The notes under the pieces were generated by a model, which ran no database searches, had not been told where the DNA came from, and was given only the letters and a program-made list of their open reading frames with translations. The translations under genes and the position numbers were made by a program. Shown one piece after another: positions 57,093 through 64,000 of a DNA stretch of 64,000 bases. Source of the DNA: Clostridium gallinarum (GTDB taxonomy: Bacteria > Bacillota > Clostridia > Clostridiales > Clostridiaceae); assembly GCF_014836325.1 (NCBI RefSeq), contig NZ_JACSQZ010000010.1, positions 1 to 64,000 of the forward strand, in the 5' to 3' direction. Within the stretch, counting starts at the first letter, position 1; the number at the start of each line of letters is the position of its first letter.

Positions 57093-58064
57093 TTATTCAA
57101 AAGGATATATTAAACCTATTTGCCTTCTCACTTCATCCATTATTTCAGCTAGCTTCAAAGTTATATTATGAGATGCTACATCACTTTCTAAAACTCTATT
57201 CTTTAAACATTTATTTACTTCTTCTATTTGATACTTATATCCTTCTCCTTTATAACTATCAACATACTTTTCAACTTCATCACCTAAATAAAGATAGCTT
57301 TCCTTAGCACTCCAAAACTTAGGTATAACTATCTTTCCCTTTTCTCCATAAATAACAGCTATATTATCAAGTTCTGAAGAAATAGAGCAACCTAATGAAG
57401 CTAAAGTTCCATCTTCATATTTTAAATTAATAATATCAGTTTCATCTACCTTTGTTCCAGTAAAGTTTCCAACAGCTTTTATTTCTTTAGGAAAACTATC
57501 TTTTATATAGTTAGAAAATAATATTGGATAAATACCAACATCTAATAAAGCACCACCTGCTAAACTTGGATTATATAATCTAGAATTTATATTTTCTTCA
57601 CTTTCAAATCCAAAACTCGCTGTAATTAGTTTTATTTTTCCTATCTTACCTTCCTGAATCCACTTCTTTGCCTTATTTACAGTAGGTAAAAATAAAGTCC
57701 AAAGTGCTTCCATTATAAATACATTATTTTCTTTTGCAAGATTTAATACTTCTTTACTTGTTTTATAATTATAAGAAAATGGTTTTTCACATAATACACT
57801 CTTTTTAGCCTCTATACATTTTTTAGCATATTCCATATGATAATTATGTGGTGTTGCTATATATACAGCATCTATATCCTTATCTTCAAGAAATTTATCT
57901 ATGTCACTATAGTATTTTTCTATACTATATTTTTCTGCAAACGCTTTTGCCTTTTCTTCATTTCTTCCAAAAACCGCTGTAAGAACTCCATTTTCAGTAT
58001 TATTGATTTCTTTAGCAAAAGCATTTGCTATAGTTCCAGGTGCTATAATTCCCCATCTTATCAT
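57093..58064 (-). CDS. Gfo/Idh/MocA-family oxidoreductase
   Basis: A 323-residue NAD(P)-dependent oxidoreductase. The N-terminal Rossmann fold begins IRWGIIAPGTIANAFA, where the usual GxGxxG is replaced by APGTIA as in several family members. Then come VYIATPHNYH, the EKPF motif in LCEKPFSYN, and GALLDVGIYP in the substrate domain. Likely acts on a sugar, inositol or dihydrodiol. GAGGAG precedes the ATG. Single gene. Confidence 0.9.
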   Translation of the reverse strand: MIRWGIIAPGTIANAFAKEINNTENGVLTAVFGRNEEKAKAFAEKYSIEKYYSDIDKFLEDKDIDAVYIATPHNYHMEYAKKCIEAKKSVLCEKPFSYNYKTSKEVLNLAKENNVFIMEALWTLFLPTVNKAKKWIQEGKIGKIKLITASFGFESEENINSRLYNPSLAGGALLDVGIYPILFSNYIKDSFPKEIKAVGNFTGTKVDETDIINLKYEDGTLASLGCSISSELDNIAVIYGEKGKIVIPKFWSAKESYLYLGDEVEKYVDSYKGEGYKYQIEEVNKCLKNRVLESDVASHNITLKLAEIMDEVRRQIGLIYPFE

Positions 58065-58155
58065 ATCTTAATCACTCCTCTTTATCCTTATTAATAAGTA
58101 AATATTTATATATACTTTCTATTATTCATTTTATACTAAAAAATTATTATAAAAA

Positions 58156-58256
58156 AGAGATAACCATTATATTCCTTGCTCCGTCGCATGGCTCCAAGTC
58201 ACCGTCATACAATGTTTATCTCTTAGCAAACTGAAGGAAGGAAATTATAAAAACTC
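58156..58256 (-). repeat. structured dispersed element, copy 3, with conserved flank
   Basis: Outer stem AGAGATAACCATTATA with TACAATGTTTATCTCT (58208-58223), apical TTCCTTGCTCCGTC and GCTCCAAGTCA, and flank GAAGGAAATTATAAAAACT shared with copy 2. A run of six T on the minus strand. It lies beyond the hairpin of family B in the same gap. Confidence 0.85.
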
Positions 58257-58335
58257 TACCTATATACTATGAATTTTACTATTCTCATAAAGTAATCCAT
58301 AAATTGTCCATATATATAATTTCATAAAAAATGAA

Positions 58336-58390
58336 AAAGTGTTAAAGTATCATATCCAGGTTTCGCCTTACTATAATACAGTAACACTTT
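58336..58390 (-). terminator. second dispersed hairpin family, copy B (terminator)
   Basis: On the minus strand AAAGTGTTA pairs with TAACACTTT, and GTATTATA with TATGATAC, around an apical AGG-CGAAA-CCT mini-hairpin, followed by T-runs. Placed just after the amidohydrolase stop. Related to copy A at 18988-19056. Confidence 0.75.
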
Positions 58391-58395
58391 ATAAA

Positions 58396-59616
58396 TTATA
58401 TATTTTTAACTATAAATTTTCCATTTTTCATAACTGCACTTCTTTTTGATACTCTTGCTATTGCTTCTGCTGAACATGATGCATCACAAAATACTATATC
58501 TGCCTTATCATTAGCTTTAGGCCATAATACATTTCCTTCTTTATCTAAAACTGATACTCCATTTGTTATTAATTTTAAATATTTATTTAAGTTATATTCT
58601 TCTATAACCCCAAACTTTTCACACATTCTACTTAATCTTTGTAGCAAATCACCACTTCCAAAAGGACTCCAATGATCGTTAATATTATCATTTATTATAT
58701 TAACTTTAACTCCATAATCACTTATAAAAGTAACAGGTGGACAAGCTACATCTATTGGAGATGTAGTAGATAATTCAATATTCAAATCCTTCATAGAATC
58801 ACATATCTCTATTAATTCCCCCTTCTCTAAATCCCCTAAACAATATCCATGACTTATAGTAACTCTATTTTGCCATTTTGCTTCCTCTACTACCTTTAAA
58901 AGTCTCTTTATAATATATGCTCCTAAAGTCCCTCTTTCATGTAAGTGTATATCTATATCAGAATTAAATTCAACCGCAATATTCATCATTTCATCTATAG
59001 ATTTATTTATATTTTCATCTATTGTAGCTGGATCTAATCCTCCAACTATAGTTGCTCCATTTCTCATTGCATCCTTCATATAATCTATACTATTACTTCT
59101 TAAAAGTCCATGTTGTGGGAATGCTACTATTTCATAATCAACTTTATCTTTATAATCATTCAAAGCCTTTATAACTCTTTCCATATTTCCAAGTCCTATG
59201 ACAGGATCTACATTACATTGCACTCTAGTTTCAGTTACTCCATTTTCTATAAGTAAATCTAATAGTTTCTTCGCTTTAATTTCTGTTTCATCTAAGAAAC
59301 TATGTAAAAATCCCTCTTCTTCTTTTATTCTATCAAACACACTTATAAACGGCGTACAAGCGCTCCACGCTCCACCATAATATCCCTTATCTAAATGTAT
59401 ATGCCTGTCCTTAAATGATGGAATAGCAAGCATCCCCTTCATATCTATTCTTTCAAGTTCTTCTCTAAACGAACCTTTTTCATACACACCTTCAATTTTT
59501 CCATCACATATTACTATATCTTTTATTTTTGTTTTTGTACCTATAACTATATTTTTCTCAAATAAAAAACCATCCTCTAATAATACGTTTTCTAATATAA
59601 ATCTTTTTTTACTCAT
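58396..59616 (-). CDS. amidohydrolase, cytosine deaminase-like
   Basis: A 406-residue amidohydrolase-superfamily enzyme: metal ligands in DRHIHLDKG, then DIDIHLHERG, SHGYCLGD and a late Asp near NDNINDHWSPFG. The overall order matches COG0402 cytosine deaminase and related enzymes acting on cyclic amides or aminated heterocycles. The ATG at 59616 follows AAAGGGTG by six bases; a GTG at 59625 is part of that site. Single gene; substrate not fixed by sequence. Confidence 0.85.
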   Translation of the reverse strand: MSKKRFILENVLLEDGFLFEKNIVIGTKTKIKDIVICDGKIEGVYEKGSFREELERIDMKGMLAIPSFKDRHIHLDKGYYGGAWSACTPFISVFDRIKEEEGFLHSFLDETEIKAKKLLDLLIENGVTETRVQCNVDPVIGLGNMERVIKALNDYKDKVDYEIVAFPQHGLLRSNSIDYMKDAMRNGATIVGGLDPATIDENINKSIDEMMNIAVEFNSDIDIHLHERGTLGAYIIKRLLKVVEEAKWQNRVTISHGYCLGDLEKGELIEICDSMKDLNIELSTTSPIDVACPPVTFISDYGVKVNIINDNINDHWSPFGSGDLLQRLSRMCEKFGVIEEYNLNKYLKLITNGVSVLDKEGNVLWPKANDKADIVFCDASCSAEAIARVSKRSAVMKNGKFIVKNI

Positions 59617-59708
59617 ATAAAACACCCTTTACCTATTTTATTGTATATATTATTTATATATTTTATCATCTTTAGGATAATTTTTCACTTATTATATTTT
59701 TAATTTTT

Positions 59709-59745
59709 ATAAAAGCTGTACAATTTTATTCTGCACAGCTTTTAT
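59709..59745 (-). terminator. terminator after the SpoIID-like gene
   Basis: ATAAAAGCTGTACA pairs with TGCACAGCTTTTAT, one mismatch, 9-base loop, with a T-rich tail on the minus strand. Confidence 0.8.
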
Positions 59746-59751
59746 ACAAAT

Positions 59752-61548
59752 TTAAATATTTTCTTTAACTACTTCCCTATATACTTCATATAATTTATCC
59801 CAAGTTAATGGTCCAACTATGCCATCAGCTACAAGCCCTTGCCATCTTTGAAATATCATAATAGCTTCTTTAGTTTTTTCACCAAATACACCATCAACAC
59901 TTACTTCTGGAATAAATTGATACTTTTTGTGTATTTCATTTAACCATTCTTGAATTAATCTTACCTCTTCACCTTTTTTTCCCTTCTTTATTAAATAACC
60001 TGGATATTTAATAAAATTTCCTGACCCAGTTAGTATATATGGTTCTATACTCTTATATACTTCTATTAACTTATTCCATGTCTTAGGTCCTATAATTCCA
60101 TCTGCATCTAATCCAAATTGATTTTGAAAAGATTTAACAACATCACTCATGTTATCATCAAAATCACCTGTAATTTCTATAGGAAGTATACTATCATAAA
60201 AAGCTCCTATAGCTTTTAATAAATACTGAGCAATCTCTACTTCCTCCCCTGTAGACCCTATCTTTAATATATTTGATGGCGCCTTATCTGGTATAGGTAA
60301 ACTTTCCCCTTCCGAATTAAGTTCTGCTAAATTTTTCACCCCTACATATATTTGTGATATTTTGTACCACGTCTGCTTACCCACTATTCCATCTTGGGTT
60401 AAATTAAATATTTTTTGAAAGGCTTTAACAGCATTTTTAGTAGCTTCATTAAATTCTCCATTTTCATTTGTTATCTCTGGAATACCTGGATAGTTCTTTC
60501 TTATTCTATTTAATTGTTGTTGTATTATTCTTACATCCTCACCTTTATCCCCTAACCTTAGAGCTTTCCCAGGATAAGATTCAATTGTACCCTCAACATA
60601 ATCAGCAGTTCTTATTTCAATATTATCACCATAATATTCTTTTAATATTTGAAATGCAGAATACCCATTATCAGCATAAGTAACTGTTCCCCATTGAGAT
60701 AAGCCATCACAAGTTACAGTTGTTCCATTACAATATTGAGCAAGTAATGGTTCTTTGAAATTTTTTCTACTTATATATTCATTAAATATTTCATCTACTA
60801 CTTCTATTATAGTGTCATAAAAATTTCTTCCATTAACAAAATAATGATCATATGCAGTAGAATTGGTTATATCAAAGTCATATCCTCTACTTCTATACCA
60901 TTCCGTATATATTCTATTTAATGTAAATGATATTTCTGCATATATATTGCTTTTTAAAGCTTCTTTAGGCCATGTTGGATATATTTCGCTAGATGCAACA
61001 TTTTTTATATAATCTGTAAATGATACTGTTACATTTTGAGCATAGGATGTTGGACTCCCTAAATGAACTGTAATATATTCAGGTATAACTACTTCTTTTA
61101 ATATTTTAGGAGCTCCTTGATTGTTGTAATTACCTAAATCCTCCTCTCTTTGCAGTGATTCTGAATCTAATGTTAATGCATTAGGAGGAATATCAATAAA
61201 ATCTATAGAATCTATCGCCCTAGACTTTGGTGCCATTTGAACTTTTTGAACTGATGTAATACCACTAAAGATAGGTATTCCTTTAATATATTTACTTTGA
61301 TAATTATTACTTACAATAATAGCATCATAGGTTTTATAAGGCTTAATTGAAGCATCTGGTTCCTCTGAAAGATATTTATCATAAGTATACAAACTTAAAG
61401 GTTTAGTTTTTCCATCCTTATCTACTTTTAAGATTTTGTTATTAACTATTTCTTGAGTATCTGTATTAATAATTATTATTTCTGCATCACTTACAGGCAA
61501 AGCTTCTTCCCCAACATAAAGAAAAAATTCTAATTTACCATAACTCAT
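59752..61548 (-). CDS. SpoIID-like protein with three peptidoglycan-binding domains
   Basis: A 598-residue protein: an N-terminal beta domain of about 120 residues with a carboxypeptidase-regulatory look, a middle region (about 150-320) matching the SpoIID/LytB amidase-enhancer fold (YIKNVASSEIYPTWPKEALK, where Glu fits the catalytic Glu of SpoIID, and DGLSQWGTVTYADNG), then three PG_binding_1 repeats (about 325-395, 432-500, 517-585), each with a DGIVG/DGIIGP...TW motif. SpoIID cleaves glycan strands during spore engulfment. No signal peptide is visible, so it may act inside the mother cell or spore coat. Confidence 0.8.
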   Translation of the reverse strand: MSYGKLEFFLYVGEEALPVSDAEIIIINTDTQEIVNNKILKVDKDGKTKPLSLYTYDKYLSEEPDASIKPYKTYDAIIVSNNYQSKYIKGIPIFSGITSVQKVQMAPKSRAIDSIDFIDIPPNALTLDSESLQREEDLGNYNNQGAPKILKEVVIPEYITVHLGSPTSYAQNVTVSFTDYIKNVASSEIYPTWPKEALKSNIYAEISFTLNRIYTEWYRSRGYDFDITNSTAYDHYFVNGRNFYDTIIEVVDEIFNEYISRKNFKEPLLAQYCNGTTVTCDGLSQWGTVTYADNGYSAFQILKEYYGDNIEIRTADYVEGTIESYPGKALRLGDKGEDVRIIQQQLNRIRKNYPGIPEITNENGEFNEATKNAVKAFQKIFNLTQDGIVGKQTWYKISQIYVGVKNLAELNSEGESLPIPDKAPSNILKIGSTGEEVEIAQYLLKAIGAFYDSILPIEITGDFDDNMSDVVKSFQNQFGLDADGIIGPKTWNKLIEVYKSIEPYILTGSGNFIKYPGYLIKKGKKGEEVRLIQEWLNEIHKKYQFIPEVSVDGVFGEKTKEAIMIFQRWQGLVADGIVGPLTWDKLYEVYREVVKENI

Positions 61549-61647
61549 TAAACCACCCTAATTTAATTTCTTTATATTAATATACTAAAAACTTATTCTA
61601 ATGTGATATCCTAATAAAAAAGTATTAAAAACTGGATATTAGAACGC

Positions 61648-61690
61648 AAAAAAGAGCAAAAACTCTTAACTTTAGTTAATGCTCTTTTTT
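61648..61690 (-). terminator. terminator after treR
   Basis: AAAAAAGAGC pairs with GCTCTTTTTT, with a second small hairpin (TAACT/AGTTA) in the loop; T-run on the minus strand. Confidence 0.8.
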
Positions 61691-61706
61691 ACTTAAGTAT
61701 TTAAAT

Positions 61707-62417
61707 TTAATGTCTTCTTGCAAAATCTACAAAAACAAATTTATCTGGTCTATGGCGAGATTCTGTATATTGAAAAAGGCTTGTATCATCTAAATAAGTG
61801 TAGCTTTTAACTACAACTATCATTTCAAATCCCTTCATATCTAAATACTTTTTGTCTTCTTCTGTGACATTTTGAACTGTTATTTCCTTTTTAGCATATG
61901 CAATTCTTAATCCTAATACATTTTCAAAATATTCATATACAGAATCCTTACATATTTCTTCTGTAAGATTTTCAACAAACTTTTGTGCAATATAATCTTT
62001 ATCTAAGATTACTTTTTCTCCATCTATAGCTCTAGACCTAGTTAAATGCCAAACTTTATCTTCATTTCCTAACTCAAGACTCACTTTTACATTCCTATTT
62101 GGATAAATACAATCTAAATTTTCCACTTTAGTTTCTATTTTTCTTCCTAGTTTTCTTGAAAGTTCTTTAAAACTAACTACACCAGATACAGGAAAATTAA
62201 ATTTGTTAATATCTAAAACAAAAGAACCCTTTCCTTTATTTTTTTGAATATATCCATTTTGCTCTAACATATTTAATGATTTTCTTACAGTATCTCTTGA
62301 TACTTCATACTCATCCATTAGCTCCTTTTCTGAAGGCAATTTATCATTAGGCTCATATTCTTTATTCTCTATTTTATTTGCTATAATATTATATATTTTT
62401 AAATACTTTCTATCCAT
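61707..62417 (-). CDS. treR: GntR-family repressor of the trehalose operon
   Basis: A 236-residue HutC/TreR-type regulator: N-terminal winged helix (about 5-65, LPSEKELMDEYEVSRDTVRKSL) and a C-terminal UTRA ligand-binding domain (about 85-230, ending FQYTESRHRPDKFVFVDFARR). The position just after treA and the C-terminal sequence match TreR, which senses trehalose-6-phosphate. Confidence 0.9.
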   Translation of the reverse strand: MDRKYLKIYNIIANKIENKEYEPNDKLPSEKELMDEYEVSRDTVRKSLNMLEQNGYIQKNKGKGSFVLDINKFNFPVSGVVSFKELSRKLGRKIETKVENLDCIYPNRNVKVSLELGNEDKVWHLTRSRAIDGEKVILDKDYIAQKFVENLTEEICKDSVYEYFENVLGLRIAYAKKEITVQNVTEEDKKYLDMKGFEMIVVVKSYTYLDDTSLFQYTESRHRPDKFVFVDFARRH

Positions 62418-62451
62418 TTTATCACCATAGTTATTCTATCATATTCTACTA

Positions 62452-64000
62452 CTATCCCTCAATATAATATACTATCGATTCATAAGGTCTAAGTACTACC
62501 TTATTTGAAAGTTCTTTAGAGTCCTTATAGTTAGATAATAATATACTTGATTCTTTTTTATCTTCTATCAAATTATTAGGGATATTTACTATAACTTCCT
62601 TATCATAAAAATTATTTAAAACTACTAATTTTTTATTTTCGTAACTTCTAGTATAAGCTAAAACAGAATCACTATCCTCTAATATCATTTTAATGCTACC
62701 CTTAGAAATTACATCATATTCTTTTCTTAAAGATATAAGTTTTTTATAGTGATAAAATACTGAATCCTTATCTTCTAAAGCCTTTTTAGCATTTATATTT
62801 TTATAATTTTTAGCTACAGGTATCCATGGTGTTCCAGTTGAGAAACCTGCATTTAAATCGCCATTCCATTGTACTGGTGTTCTTGAATTATCTCTTGATT
62901 TAGATTTTAGTATTTCTAGTATCTTACCTTCATTTTCACCTTGCTCTTTTAATATATTATAATAGTTTATTGATTCTACATCTCTATACTCATCTATAGT
63001 ATCAAAATATGGATTAGTCATTCCAAATTCTTCGCCTTGATAAATATATGGAGTTCCTCTCATCATATGAACTGTAGTTGCAAGCATTTTTGCACTTTCT
63101 TTATGATATTCCTTATCATTTCCAAGTCTTGATACTATTCTTGGTTGATCATGGTTACACCAAAATACTGCACTCCATCCATTTCCCTCTTGCATCTCTT
63201 CTTGCCATTTTTTAAATATACCCTTAAGCATCTTAAAGTCAAAGTCCATTAAAGTCCATTTATCACCATTTTCATAATCAACCTTTAAGTGATGGAAATT
63301 AAATACCATTGAAAGTTCTTTTTCATCAGGATTAGAATATTTTATACAGTTTTCAACTGATGTTGATGACATTTCTCCAACTGTTATTATATCCTCATAT
63401 TTACCAAAAGTATTTTTATTAAGCTCTTTTAAGTACTTATGAATATTAGGCCCATCTGTATAAAATCTTCTTCCATCTCCAGTATAATCATCTTCAAACT
63501 TTTCTGGCTTTGATATAAGATTTATAACATCTAATCTAAAGCCTTTTATACCTTTATTAATCCAGAAATTTACTACCTTAAATATTTCTTCTCTTACTTC
63601 TTCATTATCCCAATTTAAATCCCCTTGAGTTACATCAAATAAATGAAGATAGTATTCATCAAACTTTTCTACGTACTTCCATGCATTTCCTCCAAATTTA
63701 GAAATCCAATTTGTTGGTGGTTCACTTCCCTTACCTTCTTTAAATATATAGAAATTTTTATATTTTTCATCACCTTCCATAGCTTTTTTAAACCACTTAT
63801 GTTCAGTTGATGTATGGTTAAATACCATATCTAACATTATTTCTATATTTCTCTTTTTAGCTTCTGCAACTAAGTTATCGAAATCCTCCATAGTTCCCAT
63901 TCTTGGGTCTATATTGTAATAATCTTCTATATCATATCCATTATCTTTTTGTGGAGATACATAAACTGGAGTTAACCATATATAATCTACACCTAGCTCT
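62452..64000 (-). CDS. treA: trehalose-6-phosphate hydrolase (partial, 5' end beyond window)
   Basis: A GH13 enzyme of the phosphotrehalase/oligo-1,6-glucosidase group. The open frame runs to the window edge, so about 40 N-terminal residues are missing; 515 are present. Motifs: DYIWLTPVY near the edge, MLDMVFNHTS, GFRLDVINLI with the nucleophile Asp, the acid Glu in TVGEMSS and WCNHDQPR. It splits imported trehalose-6-phosphate into glucose and glucose-6-phosphate. The treR gene follows 34 bases on. Isomaltase-type activity cannot be excluded by motif alone, but the treR neighbour favours trehalose. Confidence 0.9.
   Translation of the reverse strand, partial: ELGVDYIWLTPVYVSPQKDNGYDIEDYYNIDPRMGTMEDFDNLVAEAKKRNIEIMLDMVFNHTSTEHKWFKKAMEGDEKYKNFYIFKEGKGSEPPTNWISKFGGNAWKYVEKFDEYYLHLFDVTQGDLNWDNEEVREEIFKVVNFWINKGIKGFRLDVINLISKPEKFEDDYTGDGRRFYTDGPNIHKYLKELNKNTFGKYEDIITVGEMSSTSVENCIKYSNPDEKELSMVFNFHHLKVDYENGDKWTLMDFDFKMLKGIFKKWQEEMQEGNGWSAVFWCNHDQPRIVSRLGNDKEYHKESAKMLATTVHMMRGTPYIYQGEEFGMTNPYFDTIDEYRDVESINYYNILKEQGENEGKILEILKSKSRDNSRTPVQWNGDLNAGFSTGTPWIPVAKNYKNINAKKALEDKDSVFYHYKKLISLRKEYDVISKGSIKMILEDSDSVLAYTRSYENKKLVVLNNFYDKEVIVNIPNNLIEDKKESSILLSNYKDSKELSNKVVLRPYESIVYYIEG

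Overview
The window is a low-GC, AT-rich chromosomal segment with dense, short-spaced genes, strong purine-rich ribosome binding sites (often with TTG or GTG starts) and Firmicutes-type hardware: LicT/RAT antitermination, a guanine riboswitch, a cre-like site, YhgE/Pip proteins, a CotH-type kinase, a SpoIID-like protein and a DegV protein. Together these suggest an anaerobic spore-former of Clostridium sensu stricto. I cannot name the species. I see no rRNA, tRNA, CRISPR array, prophage or intact insertion sequence.

Layout. 0.1-3.8 kb: a TldD/TldE protease pair, a single-domain EamA transporter and a small unknown gene. 3.8-10.1 kb: two tandem YhgE/Pip membrane proteins behind a sensor kinase and OmpR-type regulator. 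10.3-14.0 kb, divergent: a VTC-domain, DUF4956 and CotH-kinase cassette. 14.1-18.9 kb: a DEAD-box helicase with an attenuator-like leader, a cloverleaf-like repeat, glycogen phosphorylase and a nitroreductase-family protein. 19.1-25.4 kb: an Mg-type P-ATPase with a leader ORF, a hydrolase, beta-carbonic anhydrase, a His-rich protein, a DUF2179 protein and an unknown membrane protein. 25.6-30.7 kb: GNAT, DUF1905, a choline-kinase-like gene, DegV, an L,D-transpeptidase and L25/Ctc. 30.7-35.5 kb: the beta-glucoside operon licT-bglP-bglA with three RAT sites. 35.5-40.1 kb: a YczE-type membrane protein, the Pit/DUF47 phosphate system, an HMA-like protein without CxxC, and a secreted GH20 hexosaminidase. 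40.3-45.4 kb: a guanine riboswitch, purine permease and three-subunit xanthine dehydrogenase operon. 45.6-52.6 kb: an ABC importer operon with an RNase J-like metallo-hydrolase and a cytoplasmic 5'-nucleotidase-type phosphatase. 52.9-64 kb: NUDIX, an anion permease, an acetyltransferase, two HAD phosphatases, a Gfo/Idh/MocA oxidoreductase, an amidohydrolase, a SpoIID/peptidoglycan-binding fusion, and treR with treA, the latter running off the window end.

Themes. Several blocks handle carbon (beta-glucosides, trehalose, glycogen, N-acetylhexosamine), purines and phosphate. RNA-level control is unusually visible: a guanine riboswitch, three RATs, and possible leaders before the helicase, the Mg ATPase, L25 and a small membrane protein.

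Most promising undescribed material: (1) a roughly 100-bp structured element in three copies (17.9, 27.9 and 58.2 kb) with a conserved apical loop and compensating stem changes; (2) the VTC-DUF4956-CotH cassette next to a two-component system; (3) the ABC/RNase J-like/5'-nucleotidase operon; (4) the possible leader regulators. All assignments come from reading the sequence; no database search was possible.
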